64,000 bases of DNA from Pilaira anomala. Its lineage: Eukaryota; Mucoromycota; Mucoromycetes; Mucorales; Mucoraceae. The notes under the pieces were generated by a model. The model was given only the letters and a program-made list of their open reading frames with translations. It ran no database searches and was not told the DNA's origin. Below, piece by piece: positions 36,758-49,687 of this stretch. Where the stretch lies: positions 186,001-250,000 of the forward strand of contig JAIXMQ010000013.1 in the NCBI GenBank assembly GCA_025716855.1. The letters are read 5' to 3'. The position numbers and the translations under genes are program-made. Position 1 is the first letter of the stretch; every line of letters begins with the position of its first letter.

Positions 36758-39700
36758 TTTTTCTTTAGGATTTGTTTAACTATTTTTTATCCTTGCTCAC
36801 TTGATTTTAAATAAACTTGTAATTGCGTTACATATCAATGAGATATATATCTATAAAGAGAGAGTACATATGCACCAGAGAATTATTTATAGTTCTAGTT
36901 TTATTTAAGCAGTGTATGCGTTACATCATTTTTTATGTTATCTGAACTGAATGTTAAATTATTATTATTTTAAAAGAAAAAGTGGCCTCCTTCCTTGGTT
37001 TAAACCTATTTAAATCTAATTTAATGTAGCTACTTTGAGCCAATTTGTCGCTTCAATGAATTCACAGAATGAGATATATAGTACATGAGAAAGAACAAAA
37101 GCGATCCTATTCGGTGAAACAGGTTAATGCATTTTTTTTTTGACGACGTATGCAGTAAAATGTATCAGTAGATCCCAAAGAAACCTGCATTAATTCTTTT
37201 CCCTTCACCCTCTCATCCATTTCTTTTTTCATCTTGAGAAAAAAATGTGGCATTATTATGTGTATATTACTGTTTGAAAATAAATAGTTAAAAACCAAGA
37301 TAGATACAAAGTAGAATTATATCAGACTAAAAATAAGTATAGTACAAATTTAGGGGAATGAGATATATTTTTTTTTTCTATATCTTCAGGGACGTCGATT
37401 AATTTTTTTTTCAAGCAGCAGCATGGAAATAAACCAAAATCGATTAATTTTTTGCAGATATATAAGAACCATTTTAATACTTTTTGTATATAGTCAAAGT
37501 TAAAATTCATCTTACCTGGGGCTATATAGCAGTCATTTTATATTATTTATAGATAGTGGTATGTCAAATAGTTGACTTTTCGCTGTACGTATACATCACC
37601 ATTATAAAAAAAAAATTATGAAGATTTTAGTTGGTGTTTTGTTAAGAGTATTATATGCAGACGTACTGAAAACGTATGGTAGATTGACATCAAAGATTGA
37701 AGTGAATAGTTGAGATCTTAACAAATAGCATCATTCTAATTAAGTGTGTTATTTTACTGAGAAAGCAAAGTCGATCAATAGTTTAGCAAAACAACTGTTA
37801 AGTTCCAGAATAATCCTGAGAGGAAATGCATAAGTTTCACAAGTATTTCAACATATTACCTGAAAAAAAGTATTGTATTACATGATTCTTTTTATTATTA
37901 TTATTGTTATTATTATTATTATCAAAATGTGTACAAAATAGCTGGTAGTAGTCTGGGACATATTAAGTGTTACAATGTCTATAATAAAAGTATATTCACA
38001 TGTATTTTTAACCTGAAACATGTATTCAAAATACTTTTTATTTCCTAATTGAAGTCGTTTTCCTAAGTGCCAATCGTATTAGTTATGATCCCTCTTTTTT
38101 TTTTTTTTTCATTTGTCATACTAAGTCTTTTTTAATAGACCAATGAAATGGGTTGGTATTTTATATGATAGAAATGAAAGTTTCTGGATTGGCTTTTTTT
38201 TTTTTTGTTGTATTGTGAATTTCATGATCAATTATTAACGTATTCCACTCTTTGGGGTTTAACGGCATGTTATATTTAGCGGCGCTGAAATAAAAAGTAG
38301 GCTTATTTGTGGAACAAGACTTGTCAACCATATAAAACCGCATGATTGATAGAATATGGTATCACTAAACTTTATAAGGTTTGTTTGTACATATATATAG
38401 GTATACTGTAGATGAAGTAATCCAAGATATATACAAATTAAACTAAACAAAAAAACAAACTCCTTTATTCTTGATATAGTATTGGACTATGAATAGAAAA
38501 CTACACTCAATTGATGTTCAGTAATCAATGACTTTTACTAGAGTGAAAAAAAAAAGAGGTGTAAAATATGGACCTTTCTAATGAAACCAGATTATTTTGT
38601 AGTTGATCTTATATCTAACTAAACATTTTTTTTTTTGGAATGAAGATATAAACCTTTATAAGTATTCACCATATATTATTGTTGTTTACTAATGGAAAAG
38701 ATTAAAACCTACTGTGACATTTGTGATTATAATTTATCATCAGGGAAAATTATCTATCCTATACCAGTTATATTCTGAATTTATGATAGAGTAAAAGGTA
38801 ATTCAAGTTAACTACTATTTGGCCAAATTGAATTCGAAATTAGACATATTTTGTATACCTCACAATATACAGATATACATAATATACCTGTAAGATATTA
38901 TGCGCATATTGAAGCTGCTAAAGAAAAAAAACAAGAATATATTTTATCTTGGATTGTATATCCCTCAACTATAAAGATAACAAGGGGATTATATTAAAGT
39001 CTCAACATATAATATTTTAGCTCAATTGATTAAAGCAATGTAAAAAAAAAAAAAAAAAAAAAAGATACAAACACTGAGTTTTAAAGAGTGTAACTGCAAA
39101 TATTGAACTGCATGCGAGTTGAACTCTTTTGAACCTCATGCGCAAAGACCAATAGATCTTCATACGACACGTGAGATAAAGTAAGAAGATCTACGTTCAA
39201 TAACAGTAAAATAATTTCATTCTGATATGATCATGCGATTGGGTAAGATACAATTGGCTCCCTTTCACTACTACTTGTTTTGACAAAAAAAAAAAAAAAA
39301 GGGACTCCTTATTGAATGTTAAAAATACTTTAGACATTTCTGATGATATCTGTATCCATCACTTGTACAAATCATCAGGAAATTTAGATACGCTATGTAG
39401 CTGTGACAAGTATATAAAGGGGTGATGATATGAGAGGTATTTTTTTAATCTATTTACATTGGTGCAATGTCATTTTTTTTGGGGAGTTGGGTGAAGGGAT
39501 TTTTTTTTTTTTGGCTTAGTTGTATATGAAGAGATTAATATTAAAGGAACATTTGGTTAAAGTAAATTTCAAGCTTTAATTAGAGTTTTTTTTTTCCCTT
39601 CACTATCTATACGCATTAAGCAACAAAAAACTAAATTTAAATCGGACGTATAATAATAAAAGAGCCTTTTATGTACTAGGTAAAAGCAGTTATCGACGTT

Positions 39701-39949
39701 GCAGAAGACCCCGAAATCCATAGTTTTTTTTTTTCACAAGATACCATGAGAAAATAAAGTCTTGGGAATATACTTAAAAGCACATCAGAGACCTCTGTAG
39801 CCTATTTGTTTAGTTTATTATTACAAAAAAGAAAAGAAAAACGAATGATCAAATTTCATTTTATTTTATTTTTTTGAATAACCAGTTAAATTTTACCAGC
39901 AAAAGATGCATTACTGATAGGTAAGGGGCTCTCACTCACTTACTCTCAG

Positions 39950-39981
<32 letters not shown>

Positions 39982-40271
39982 GATAGTGTTGTGCTATATA
40001 CTCATATAGTTTATATTGAACAAGTCAACTCCTAGAGCAATTACGTAGATATAATTTCTTAGATATATACCTGAAAATGGCATTTATATAGTCTCATTAA
40101 TTGGGGAAACTAAAGCATGAAAAGATACATAATAGTTCTATTCTATGACTGGAGAATTTTTTTTTAGGAACATTTGACTATTTTCAATTCACCTAAAGAA
40201 AAAAAAAATAGAGAGAGAAAGAGAGTGAGAGAAATAGAGAGAGGTGCATAAAACAAAGGTAAACCCTTTAT
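36758..40271. other. Gene-poor AT-rich region
   Basis: About 3.5 kb with no supportable gene. It contains homopolymers (39041-39063, 39952-39976), the second copy of a 14-mer GCGGCGCTGAAATA (38279-38292), and GA-rich runs near 40210-40240. Confidence 0.5.
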
Positions 40272-41311
40272 TTAATCTTGTTTATTCTTTTTGATCAAAT
40301 TCAAACCAAATTTCTTGTAAAAGAGGAAATCTTTTACAAATGTAGGAAGATAGTACAAGACAAGGAAGATCCAACTGGTAGCACCAAATGTAATATAGTT
40401 TGGAGAAACAGGTTTAAGTACTCGCTTGGTGACGTGCGTGGCAAATACATCCGTAGGTGTTGACCCAGGACCTATAATTTTTTTGCATTTAGATATATAT
40501 ATATATATATAAAGGGGGAGAAAAAAAAAGAATTAAAATTATCTATACTTCTTACCTTGAGACATTGTTGCACGAGCAATAATAAACTTGGCTACAGAAA
40601 TGTATAAGGAATCTTTTTACGGTATGCTGTTAATAAAATGAAAGAGAGAGAGAGAGAGAGAGAGAGAAAAAATCCAAAAAAAAGGGGAATATAGGAAGCA
40701 AAAATTACCTTCAGGGACAGAGACTAATTTAGCACCAGCATTACCAAAATTAGATGTAATGGCGCCTATAAAGTAAAGTATTTTAATAAAGATGATGATA
40801 AAAAGAGCCGAAGTAAAAAAAAAAAATACCTGGGGCCACAACAACCACTTGGATACCAAATGGTTTTAATTCAAGACGTAATGTATCTGACATTGAATGC
40901 ACAGCTGCCTTAGATAAAGCATAAATACCTGGAGTAAAATGAATGAGTGTGAAGTGAACTGAAATTTTTTTCTTTTGGGCTAGTTATTTCATACCTGCCC
41001 AAGGTGTACTCGTATATCCTACTACTGAACCAATATTCACAATCTTTCCTTTTCCTCTTTTTGCCATATGTGTAGCAACTGCTCTAGATACTTTGAGCGT
41101 ACCAAACACGTTGGTATTTACACATTGTTGAGCTGTCTCTAAATCGATATCCATCAATGCTCCAACAGCTCTAAAATGATCATTAAATATAAGTAAAGTT
41201 CAGGCGATATGTATGAATATATAAATATATCTTACGGAGCTCCCGCATTGTTGATTAAAACATCTGGTAAAAACACGCACATTATTTTTAGTTTTTTGAG
41301 TAACCCTTACA

Positions 41312-41343
<32 letters not shown>

Positions 41344-41738
41344 ACCAATATGACCAACTCTATCGATAATTTTCTATTTGAAATAAAAATATTATAAGAA
41401 ATGAGTCATTTTCTAATCTTATAATTTTACTCACTTGAACTACTGAATCAATAGAAGCTTGATTATTGATATCTAATGCTTCCTTTTCACAACCATAGGC
41501 TTCAATAATTTATCAGTACAATGAAGTTGCATGAATTATAAATTTTATACCTTCTAAACCCTCTAAAGCGCTTATATTACGAGTAGTAGCAAAAACCAAG
41601 CTTTTTTCCTGTGCAAATTGTTTTGCAAGTGCATAACCTAATGAGAAAATTTAAGTTATGTTTCTTTCTCTCTTTATATATTAACGTACCAATGCCACCT
41701 TGAGAGCAACCAGTAATAAGAACAACGTGTTGTGACAT
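40272..41738 (-). CDS. AYR1: Short-chain dehydrogenase/reductase, AYR1-like 1-acyl-DHAP reductase
   Basis: Ten exons on the minus strand: 41738-41690, 41637-41551, 41499-41435, 41373-41346, 41263-41236, 41170-40995, 40928-40830, 40765-40709, 40612-40556 and 40471-40272, giving 281 residues. SDR motifs are intact after splicing: TGCSQGGIG for the cofactor, NNAGA, the Ser of NIGSVVG, and YALSK as catalytic Tyr/Lys. The C-terminus has a hydrophobic segment (SWIFLVLYYLPTFV) and a lysine-rich tail, fitting a membrane anchor. This arrangement matches yeast Ayr1, which reduces 1-acyl-dihydroxyacetone phosphate with NADPH in ER and lipid droplets. The exact substrate is inferred; related SDRs act on sterols or ketones. 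Two internal exons are only 28 nt each. Confidence 0.88.
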
Positions 41739-41758
41739 TTTTTATTATTATTATGCTT

Positions 41759-41761
<3 letters not shown>

Positions 41762-41797
<36 letters not shown>
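41762..41797 (+). repeat. Poly-A tract upstream of the AYR1-like gene
   Basis: A run of about 36 A just upstream (minus-strand sense: poly-T) of the start at 41738. It is in the position of many T/A homopolymers at promoters here. Confidence 0.85.
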
Positions 41798-41799
<2 letters not shown>

Positions 41800-42153
41800 A
41801 AAGAGAAAAAAAAGTTTTTTGAAACTCGAAAAAATCATGGTAAGCTTAAACGAATTAGCGGCGACACAAAATATTTATTATAAAATAGTAACAACAATGC
41901 ATTATTTATTATTAGTTGTGTAATCGTTATTAAAAAAATGTAGTTTATATGAAATGCTAGTTGTGTATATAGAAGGGGTGAAGTGGGGAGGGGGTGGTTA
42001 AGAGTGAAGTAAAGAGAAAAAGAAAAAGAAAAAGAAAAAAAAAGAGGATTAAAGGTAAGAATAAATAGAAGGAAAAGAAAAAAGAAAAAAAAAAAGATGC
42101 TGTACAAAGAGAAAGAAAAGGAAACACTATACAATATGAAAATAATTTGCTTG

Positions 42154-42411
42154 TTAGCATACAATGCTATTGCTTGATTTTACGTTGTTATTTCTTTCGT
42201 GTCCATGATGAGAATGATGACGACGGTTGTGATGTTGAGCACAAGAAGTGTCAATACTATCTTCTTCAAGTGCTGGAAATGAAAAATACATTTTTTCGAA
42301 TGGGCTAACAGCAGCAGCCGTTGTAGTCTGTTGTGGTGGTTGTGATTTTGGTAATACAAGTAATAAAAGCTGCTTGACAAATGTAGGAATTGTGTTTTGC
42401 TGTTGTGACAT
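42154..42411 (-). CDS. Small protein of unknown function, His-rich C-terminal half
   Basis: ATG at 42411 opens an 85-residue frame ending at TAA 42156-42154. The first 25 residues contain a hydrophobic helix (FVKQLLLLVLPKS). The middle has FEKMYFSFPALEEDS, and the C-terminal part is His/Arg/Asn-rich (QHHNRRHHSHHGH) and ends NSIVC. The composition is protein-like, unlike the simple-sequence frames around it, and the leader has a GA-rich microsatellite. No family is recognised and no intron is needed. It could be a small regulatory or membrane-associated protein, or chance; I think a real gene is somewhat more likely than not. Confidence 0.45.
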   Translation of the reverse strand: MSQQQNTIPTFVKQLLLLVLPKSQPPQQTTTAAAVSPFEKMYFSFPALEEDSIDTSCAQHHNRRHHSHHGHERNNNVKSSNSIVC

Positions 42412-42626
42412 AATAATGAATGAATGTATACGAATAATGATTGAAAGAGAGAGGGAGAGAGAGAGAGAGAGAAAAGAAATAAAGAGAAAGGAAAAGAGAA
42501 AAAAAGAAAGAGTTTTATACAAGAAAACTTTGCTTTAAAAAGCCTACATCCACCCACACCCACACCAAAACCCCCAACCCATACATATTTATTCTCACTC
42601 ACTAAATCCCCTTAACAGCCAAAAAA

Positions 42627-42637
42627 GTTACCCGATC
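42627..42637 (+). promoter_or_regulatory. Possible Reb1-type site
   Basis: GTTACCCGATC contains TTACCCG, the core recognised by yeast Reb1-like factors. The same 11-mer occurs at 63776-63786. It lies about 216 nt upstream of the small minus-strand gene. This is sequence match only. Confidence 0.25.
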
Positions 42638-45030
42638 CTTTTTCTTTCTTCACAGAGGAAGAAGGGGCAAAAGGTCCAGAACCGATTCAAACTACGACAA
42701 GCTCAAAGAGAAAGTAGCCCTTGAAAAAAAAAAAAAGCCTATAAAGTATTGCTTACAGCTTTTTTATACTTGTATCATTTGATTTTCATTATCCACGTGC
42801 GGAAAAACTAAATCGAGATGACAGCAAAACGTTGCACTAGAATTACAAGCGGGTTACACTTTATTGCTTCTTTTGTATTTGGACTGTTTTTCATTTGTCA
42901 ATTCGACTCTGGTCAGTTCTGAAGGGAATTGTTTTAGTGTTTTAGTACCCATTCGTTCACATGTTTAAAGATAAATTGGCTCGTCATTTCATCGTATTGG
43001 TTTCTTTGTAATATGTTATTGTTAGATAGTTTTCAAATTATATGTATACTCTTACAGGTGTTTTACAAGTAGTTTATATGTAGACATGCACTATAAAAAT
43101 TTAATTGAGTTCGTGTTTTGGTTATATTTATAAAATCTCAAGTTTGAAATTTTTATATATTTTGTAAACATACTATTTTGGTGTTACAGATCATTTCTTT
43201 TTTCTTGAATAGCTTATTGGGTGGGTCAAATATAATCTCTTAAAGTCCAAGCCAACTTTTGTTGACAAATATATACACAGGTCTATTTTCAATCAACAAC
43301 GAATAAAACCTGTGTGTTCAGCAACTTTCTAATTCATTTTTATGTTTAATTATCAATTTCAAATTCTACTCTGCATTAATGTACTTTTTGTGTATGTATA
43401 TATACCAAAATAAGATATATAATAATGTCTCAAAGAAAAAGTTTTTATATATATATATATATTTTTGTAAATTGCACGCGATTTATTAAAACAAATAAAC
43501 CATTCATTGTTATGTACCTGGAATCAACTTCAATTCAAATTTTATAAAGAACGGCTTAATAATTAACAAGATTCTTGCAGGCTGATTTACCAAACATTAG
43601 TAAAAAAGAAATATTACTATATTTCTATTCGTTTATTTCTTTAAAAGCCAAATCTTGTATATATGGTCTTTTTATTTTTTTATTTTTTCGCTTTCTCTTA
43701 GTTACTCTTTTCAGTTACACAATAAATACAATATCTAAAGATAAAATACAATTTTAAAAATAGATGCTTTGTGGTTAGTTTTGTTTTATTACGAAAAAAA
43801 AAAAAAAAACTCCTTGATAGATTTATCATAATATTTTATGGCAAATATTATATTCAAGGATCCTTTTGAACTAACTACAATTAGAGAGTGTTGTCAAGTC
43901 TATTAAAAGCTAAACCGGGTATCCGATCCAAGTGTAATTCTTTCTTTTACTGTACCTCGCCAATCTCAGTATATACCATATTACAGTGTGCATCCCATTT
44001 TTATTTTTAAATAAAGCTTCTCAAAAAGCAGATAAAATAAAATGTACTGCAAAAAGATGCCCAGAAAAAAAAAAGTGCCTGAATTAGAAATATATGCTAC
44101 ATCACTGACCCTTTACAATCATTTGGTTCTAAATTAAGAATGATGATATATAGGTGACTCCTTCACATCCAAGAAAATATTTGGAGAGCTTGGCAAAAAC
44201 CAAAAGCCAAAAAAAAAAATTATTATACTTGAATCCTTTTGTTCAAAATACTTTATATTAGTTCCTCGTCATTACATTTAGTTTTTAAGGAATTGTCACT
44301 CTATTGAAATACTTTATAGGTGAGTCTTATCTCTGAAAACTAAATGTATTGTCATGCCGCATCCTATACAAACACCCTCAATAATAAGGGTGCCAACAGA
44401 AATACTGCGGCCTTTTTTTTTTTTTAGGCAGAACGTACTCGTGTGAGTAACTCTACAGACAGAAAATGTTTTTTTTTGGTCAAATATTATAGTGAGCTTA
44501 AATACACTCTCATGCTGCTTTTATGTTGAAGGAAACTATATTCAACCGCTGTACAAGACGGTAGATAGAGATTGTGACGGGGCTTTGATTCACCCCTACT
44601 TGCATATATATCCTTCTGAGAAAAAAAAAAGTATTTTCATATATATATCGCTTCATATATTTACCAGTGAATCAAATTCAATATACAGTATAGGGGTGCT
44701 CTTTTCCTTTCCTTTTTTTTTTGAATCACTTCTTTTCGATACAATTGAAAATTCAACTTTTTTTTTTTTTTTGGAAAGATTAATATAGTACATAATTGCA
44801 TTATCTTGACTTTTTCTAATTAGATATTTTCAGCCTTATTTTGTTGCTACATAGAGTATAGGTTTTTTTTTATATCTAATTATTCATGTGCTTTTTTTTT
44901 TTTTTCAATTAAGGATCATTAGTCAACAGATAAATCTTAATATGTATTATGATAGCTTTACCAAAGTATTCTTGTATATATATGCTTATTTTTAGAATTT
45001 ATATGTATATATTTCTATCGCTCACCACCT

Positions 45031-45066
<36 letters not shown>

Positions 45067-46676
45067 ATATCTTAGTTTTACTTTGACACCTTTTTTTTTT
45101 GACAGAAAGTTAGTTGAATTATTTACGCATATCTTATTTTAAAAAAAAGAGGATCATCTTCAGGGCCGTATGTAATTTAGTTATTTGTTTTGATAAAATA
45201 GTTGCATGCCTTTAGATTGGATACTATTTTTTATCCTTTTCTTATACTTTGCTGAATTATTAAATATAAACCCAATAAACCATATACAATGACTATTAAC
45301 TACTCTATTTTTAAAATAAAATTTTAAATAGCAGTATACATAGTTTAAGAATACTACGGTTCATCGGTATCTCTTATTTGTATCTTGCACAACAATAGTG
45401 CCAACTGCTGATTTAAGTCAAGCAGTTCCTGCGTCTCAAAACATTCGATCACCCTGAAACCAATTTGGTCTTTTTGTATACATACTGACGGAAGCTTGAG
45501 TCACAATAAGCTGCAAATCATTTTAAAAGTTTCCTTATACATACTGCATTTTGGATAATGACAGACCCTTTTTTATTTAGTACAAATAAGACTATTACTT
45601 AACTACTAAAAGAAGAACAATAGAACATTTTTAATCGTGATACAAATAACGTAAAATATTAAAGAATTTATGTATTAAAATGTAAATACATACATAACAA
45701 CAAAGATTATTCATTTGTGCCAAGCATTACCAATTGTGAGTATAAAAATAAAAAGAGTTTTTACTTATAGTGATATGAAGTAACTTGACTCTTTTGCCTG
45801 TTAAGATAACAGCAATGCAAAATAAAACGCATCGTCGATATAGATCTTAAAAGTAGATATCTGTAGATCGTACTACCTATACGAAAAGGTCAGATGTATA
45901 ACCAGTGTGAGAGCAAGTTTATCGTTTTTGATATCTAAGAGTTTGCTATCGTTTATCAATTGCATTGTTCTTCTTTTGCTTGAAAACAAGTAGGTTTTTG
46001 ACATTTTTTTTTTTTTCAAAAAATGTTAACATGCTTTTATTTCAGTGAATAAGATACTTGAAAAAAGTACAAAAATGGTAAATTAACAAGGACCAACTCA
46101 AAGACAAATTTAGAAAGAGTATATTCTTCTTGCAATTCTTTTGTTAAAATGATATAATTTTTTTGAGCCTCTATACGATGAACAAAATGTTCGTTTTTTA
46201 GATGAAATGTTGGTTTGCGTGTGGTGCAAATACCAAGATATAAAAAAAAAAAAAAAAAGATCATCGGTGTGTTAAATCGGAACGGGTAAATGAACGTCTC
46301 AGAGAAAATACAGGTGGGTGTGCAACAATGTCGTGCAAATAACGCAATAATAACTAAAATAGAGTCAAATTCTCACAAAGCTTATAAATAACCGTAGAAA
46401 CATATAATATTCTGATATCTACATATAAAAGCAAAGCTTTTTTTTTTATAGTCATTTCTAATCAACTTTTACAACAAAAAATAAACAACTTTAATCTAAT
46501 TTATATTAGAGATGGAAAAAAAAAAAAATCTTGTACGGCCTCCTCGCACTGTGTGAAAATTGTAGGGGGGGATTTTATGGCGCAATATTTGGAACTATCG
46601 TTATCAACTTGTTAAAATATGTTGCAATATTTTGATCACGCAATAAAATCACTGGACTCGCGATTGGGCATAAACG

Positions 46677-46684
46677 TATATAAA
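46677..46684 (+). promoter_or_regulatory. TATA box of the dioxygenase gene
   Basis: TATATAAA 96 nt upstream of the ATG at 46780, with ATTGG (inverted CCAAT, 46663-46667) ten bases further upstream. A T-rich then A-rich leader follows. Confidence 0.5.
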
Positions 46685-46779
46685 CAACTTGAACGTCAAC
46701 AAAGAGGTAAAATATTCTTTACTTTTTTTCCTTTTCTAACGTTTTTTTTTTTCTTAAAAAAATAAAATAAATACTATCA

Positions 46780-47904
46780 ATGTCTGCTGCTGCAATCGCC
46801 TCTCAACCTGTTAAAGAAGACAAAAGCTGGCGTGGCTTTGATGTTAACTCAGATAATCAAACTGCTCACGTTCAATTCCCTGATCGTATTACTGGACCTT
46901 CTGCCTGGGACAGTAAAGATTTAGATGCTCATCCTGAGAAATGGATCTACCACGTTACTGAACAAGATATTGCTGATATTGATCAAGCAGTCAAGCACTT
47001 TGTTTCTCTTAATTTACCTTTAGGTGAAATCAGTCAAGATAACTTTCCTTTGACAACTTTCAAACAAGTCATTATCAACCAACGTGAAAATTTGTTCCAT
47101 GGATTAGGTTTTGGTTTGATTCGTGGGTTCCCAATCAACAACTATGAACGTAAAGAGCAAGCTATTGTATTTATGGGTATTGGGTCTTACATTGGTACAC
47201 GTAAACCACAAAATGGTAAAGGTCATGTTTTGGGTCACGTCAAGGATTTAACTGCAGGTTCTACTACTAAGGCTGTTTACGATGTAGAAGATCCTACTAC
47301 GCGTATTTATGCTACACGTAAGGCACAACCTTTTCATGTAGATGGTACAGATGTTGTTGCTTTACTTTGTTTGAATGAAGGTCAAGATGGTGGATTAAGT
47401 GCCGTTATTTCTTCCCATACAGTCTACAACCGTCTTCGTGAACTTCGCCCCGATATTATTGAATTAATGAAAGAAGCTTGGTTATGGGATCGTAAGGGGG
47501 AACATGGACCTAACGAGGCACCTTATATGAAGGCATCTCCTTTAATTTATTTCGATGAAAGATTATTCACATTTTGGGGTCCTCATTTCTTTGAGACCAT
47601 GACTCGATTCCCTGAAGTAAAGATCGAAGAAGAAAAGTTTGAAGCCATGCGTTATATTCAAGAATTAGCTGAAAAGGAAGCTCTTAATATGAAGTTACAA
47701 GTGGGTGATATGCAATTTGTTCAAAACTATCAAATCTTGCATGCTCGTACTGCTTATGTTGATCGTCCTGGTCAAACACGTCATTTATTACGTCTTTGGT
47801 TCATGGTAAATCAAAGTGATTCTCGTTGGAAGATGCCTTTTACCAAGGGCGATTATAACTACGAATACGCTGGTGAACAAGTCGTTCCTCTTGAAGCAGA
47901 GTAA
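46780..47904 (+). CDS. TauD/TfdA-family Fe(II)/2-oxoglutarate dioxygenase
   Basis: Intronless, 374 residues. The metal-binding triad is visible: His186-x-Asp188 in FHVDGTD and the distal His321 in ILHARTAY, followed by the 2-oxoglutarate-binding Arg region (GQTRHLLRLWFMVN). The segment GPSAWDSKDL...HPEKWIYHVTE is typical of a fungal branch of the family whose substrates are mostly unknown. The family oxidises taurine, phenoxyacetates or other small acids. No targeting signal is seen, so it is probably cytosolic. The absence of introns stands out against neighbours with 2-10 exons; it may reflect lineage habit, retrotransposition or transfer. The start is supported by the TATA box and by the first methionine after an A-rich leader. 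Confidence 0.92.
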   Translation: MSAAAIASQPVKEDKSWRGFDVNSDNQTAHVQFPDRITGPSAWDSKDLDAHPEKWIYHVTEQDIADIDQAVKHFVSLNLPLGEISQDNFPLTTFKQVIINQRENLFHGLGFGLIRGFPINNYERKEQAIVFMGIGSYIGTRKPQNGKGHVLGHVKDLTAGSTTKAVYDVEDPTTRIYATRKAQPFHVDGTDVVALLCLNEGQDGGLSAVISSHTVYNRLRELRPDIIELMKEAWLWDRKGEHGPNEAPYMKASPLIYFDERLFTFWGPHFFETMTRFPEVKIEEEKFEAMRYIQELAEKEALNMKLQVGDMQFVQNYQILHARTAYVDRPGQTRHLLRLWFMVNQSDSRWKMPFTKGDYNYEYAGEQVVPLEAE

Positions 47905-49140
47905 ATCGTACATTTTTTTTTTCTTTTATCATTTAATTTTTTCCCCTGCTCTCTGTCTCATTCTCACTCATTATTACAATATTTCTTTCTTTGCTATTCA
48001 TGTATACTATATTTACTTATAATAAAAATTTTATAACTATAAGGTCAAAAAATAATTCGTTTATGTTGTATTGGTATATCTGTTCCTATGTATTATAATA
48101 TTTTTACAAATATAAATAATCTCACATTGATTCCGCATAGTAGTAGTGTTTACAATGACCTATAAAAAACAAAAAAAAAGGCTACATACGTTTGTGTAAT
48201 CTTGAATGTTAAGTATTATACTAAATTAAAATATAGATGTGATATAAATGTTAGATGATGTGGTACCAAAGAAATCAACATCAATTTCTTTTTGAGATCG
48301 TATATTCTAAATAATTAATATTATAGTCCTTTCTAAATATTAAAACCAACATTAAAGTTACAACTTGGCTCAGTCACATATATTTATAAACGTTAATATC
48401 TTGTTGGAATATTATTTCAATTATTAATGATGCTTTCTCTATTTTTTTATGTATGAATCTATTTTCGTTTAAGTGTATAAACTCCTTTATAAACTAAAAA
48501 GTAATTGAAAATATTACTTTTAGTTTCTTATTCATTCAGCTCCTTATGAATATAAACTCTATTGTACACAGACATTATGAAATATCTATTTATAAGACAT
48601 ATTCACTCCTTTTATTAAAGTGAAAACAAAATTATTTTGTAATGCTGATGTGCTTGTTTTTTTTTACTGTTTTTGGGACTTGGTTTGAACGAATTGCGAA
48701 TTATTTTTTGAGCACTATCTTAATACGCTTTAAACGTGGAAAGTATACATTCCCACATGCAGAATAATATGTGAAATAAACTTACAAGACAAAGATATTC
48801 TGTTTCTTTTTTTCGGTGACCTTTTTTTTTTTTTTTTTTTTTTACAGCAGGCAAGACAGATAACTCAATTTACACTTCTCACATTTTTTTTTTTATCTCA
48901 CTTGTCAGTTACGTATGTGGCTGTAGAGTAGCACAACATCGCATCTCCCTTAAATATGAAAGTATGTCAAGAACTTATTAGAAGCCATTACAAGCAATAA
49001 AAAAAAAAATACCTCGAAGATTCTATAATTTCAAAAGAGGTTTGGTCTATAAATAATTTAGAAAAGAAACATGGTAAAATTAAGGTTTATTTATTTTACC
49101 ACGCCAATATGTAACCAGCTCAATTGTTATCCCCGCGCGT

Positions 49141-49179
<39 letters not shown>

Positions 49180-49292
49180 GTCAATAAGAAAAGTAAAACA
49201 GCAGTTGTTGATGGTATTAGTTTCAACTTATTTGAATTACTTCCATACTCGATCAAAGTAAAAAGAGACCTCCTAAAATAAGTCTGTTTATT

Positions 49293-49328
<36 letters not shown>

Positions 49329-49687
49329 GTTGAATCATCGACTGAATGTATGTACAAGTGTAATTCTCTCCAGCATGCAAGAAAAAGATACATCGATACA
49401 TATGCACATGGCTCCTGCATGGGTCAATCCTAAATTAAAAAGTAAACCTTTAACCTCCTTTCAACCAATATGCGAAGAAACAACTTAAATGTACGCATGT
49501 AGTATATAGAATGATACAGGCTTTAATAGTTTTAATATTAGAATAATTCAGTTTTGGTTTATATCCTATATTATAGAAATATACATATGAAACATATACA
49601 TTTATAACTTTATTATTATGTCAAACAAATACAAACAAAAGAAAAAAAAAAAAAAGAAAACAATCCCCAGACAAGCACTTGGTTGTG
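47905..49687. other. AT-rich intergenic region
   Basis: About 1.8 kb with no supportable gene. It contains poly-T (48823-48843, 49299-49327) and poly-A (49143-49176) tracts. Confidence 0.5.

Larger units (their letters stand above)
42412..46779. other. Long gene-poor region
   Basis: About 4.4 kb with no supportable gene. It has many A/T homopolymers (45036-45062 and others), an 11-mer GTTACCCGATC at 42627-42637 that includes the Reb1-type core TTACCCG, and the dioxygenase promoter at the end. Confidence 0.5.

Noticed and set aside
41835..42164. Minus-strand frames made mostly of Phe, Leu and Ser
   Set aside because: They are translations of the A/G-rich leader and spacer DNA; composition is simple-sequence only.
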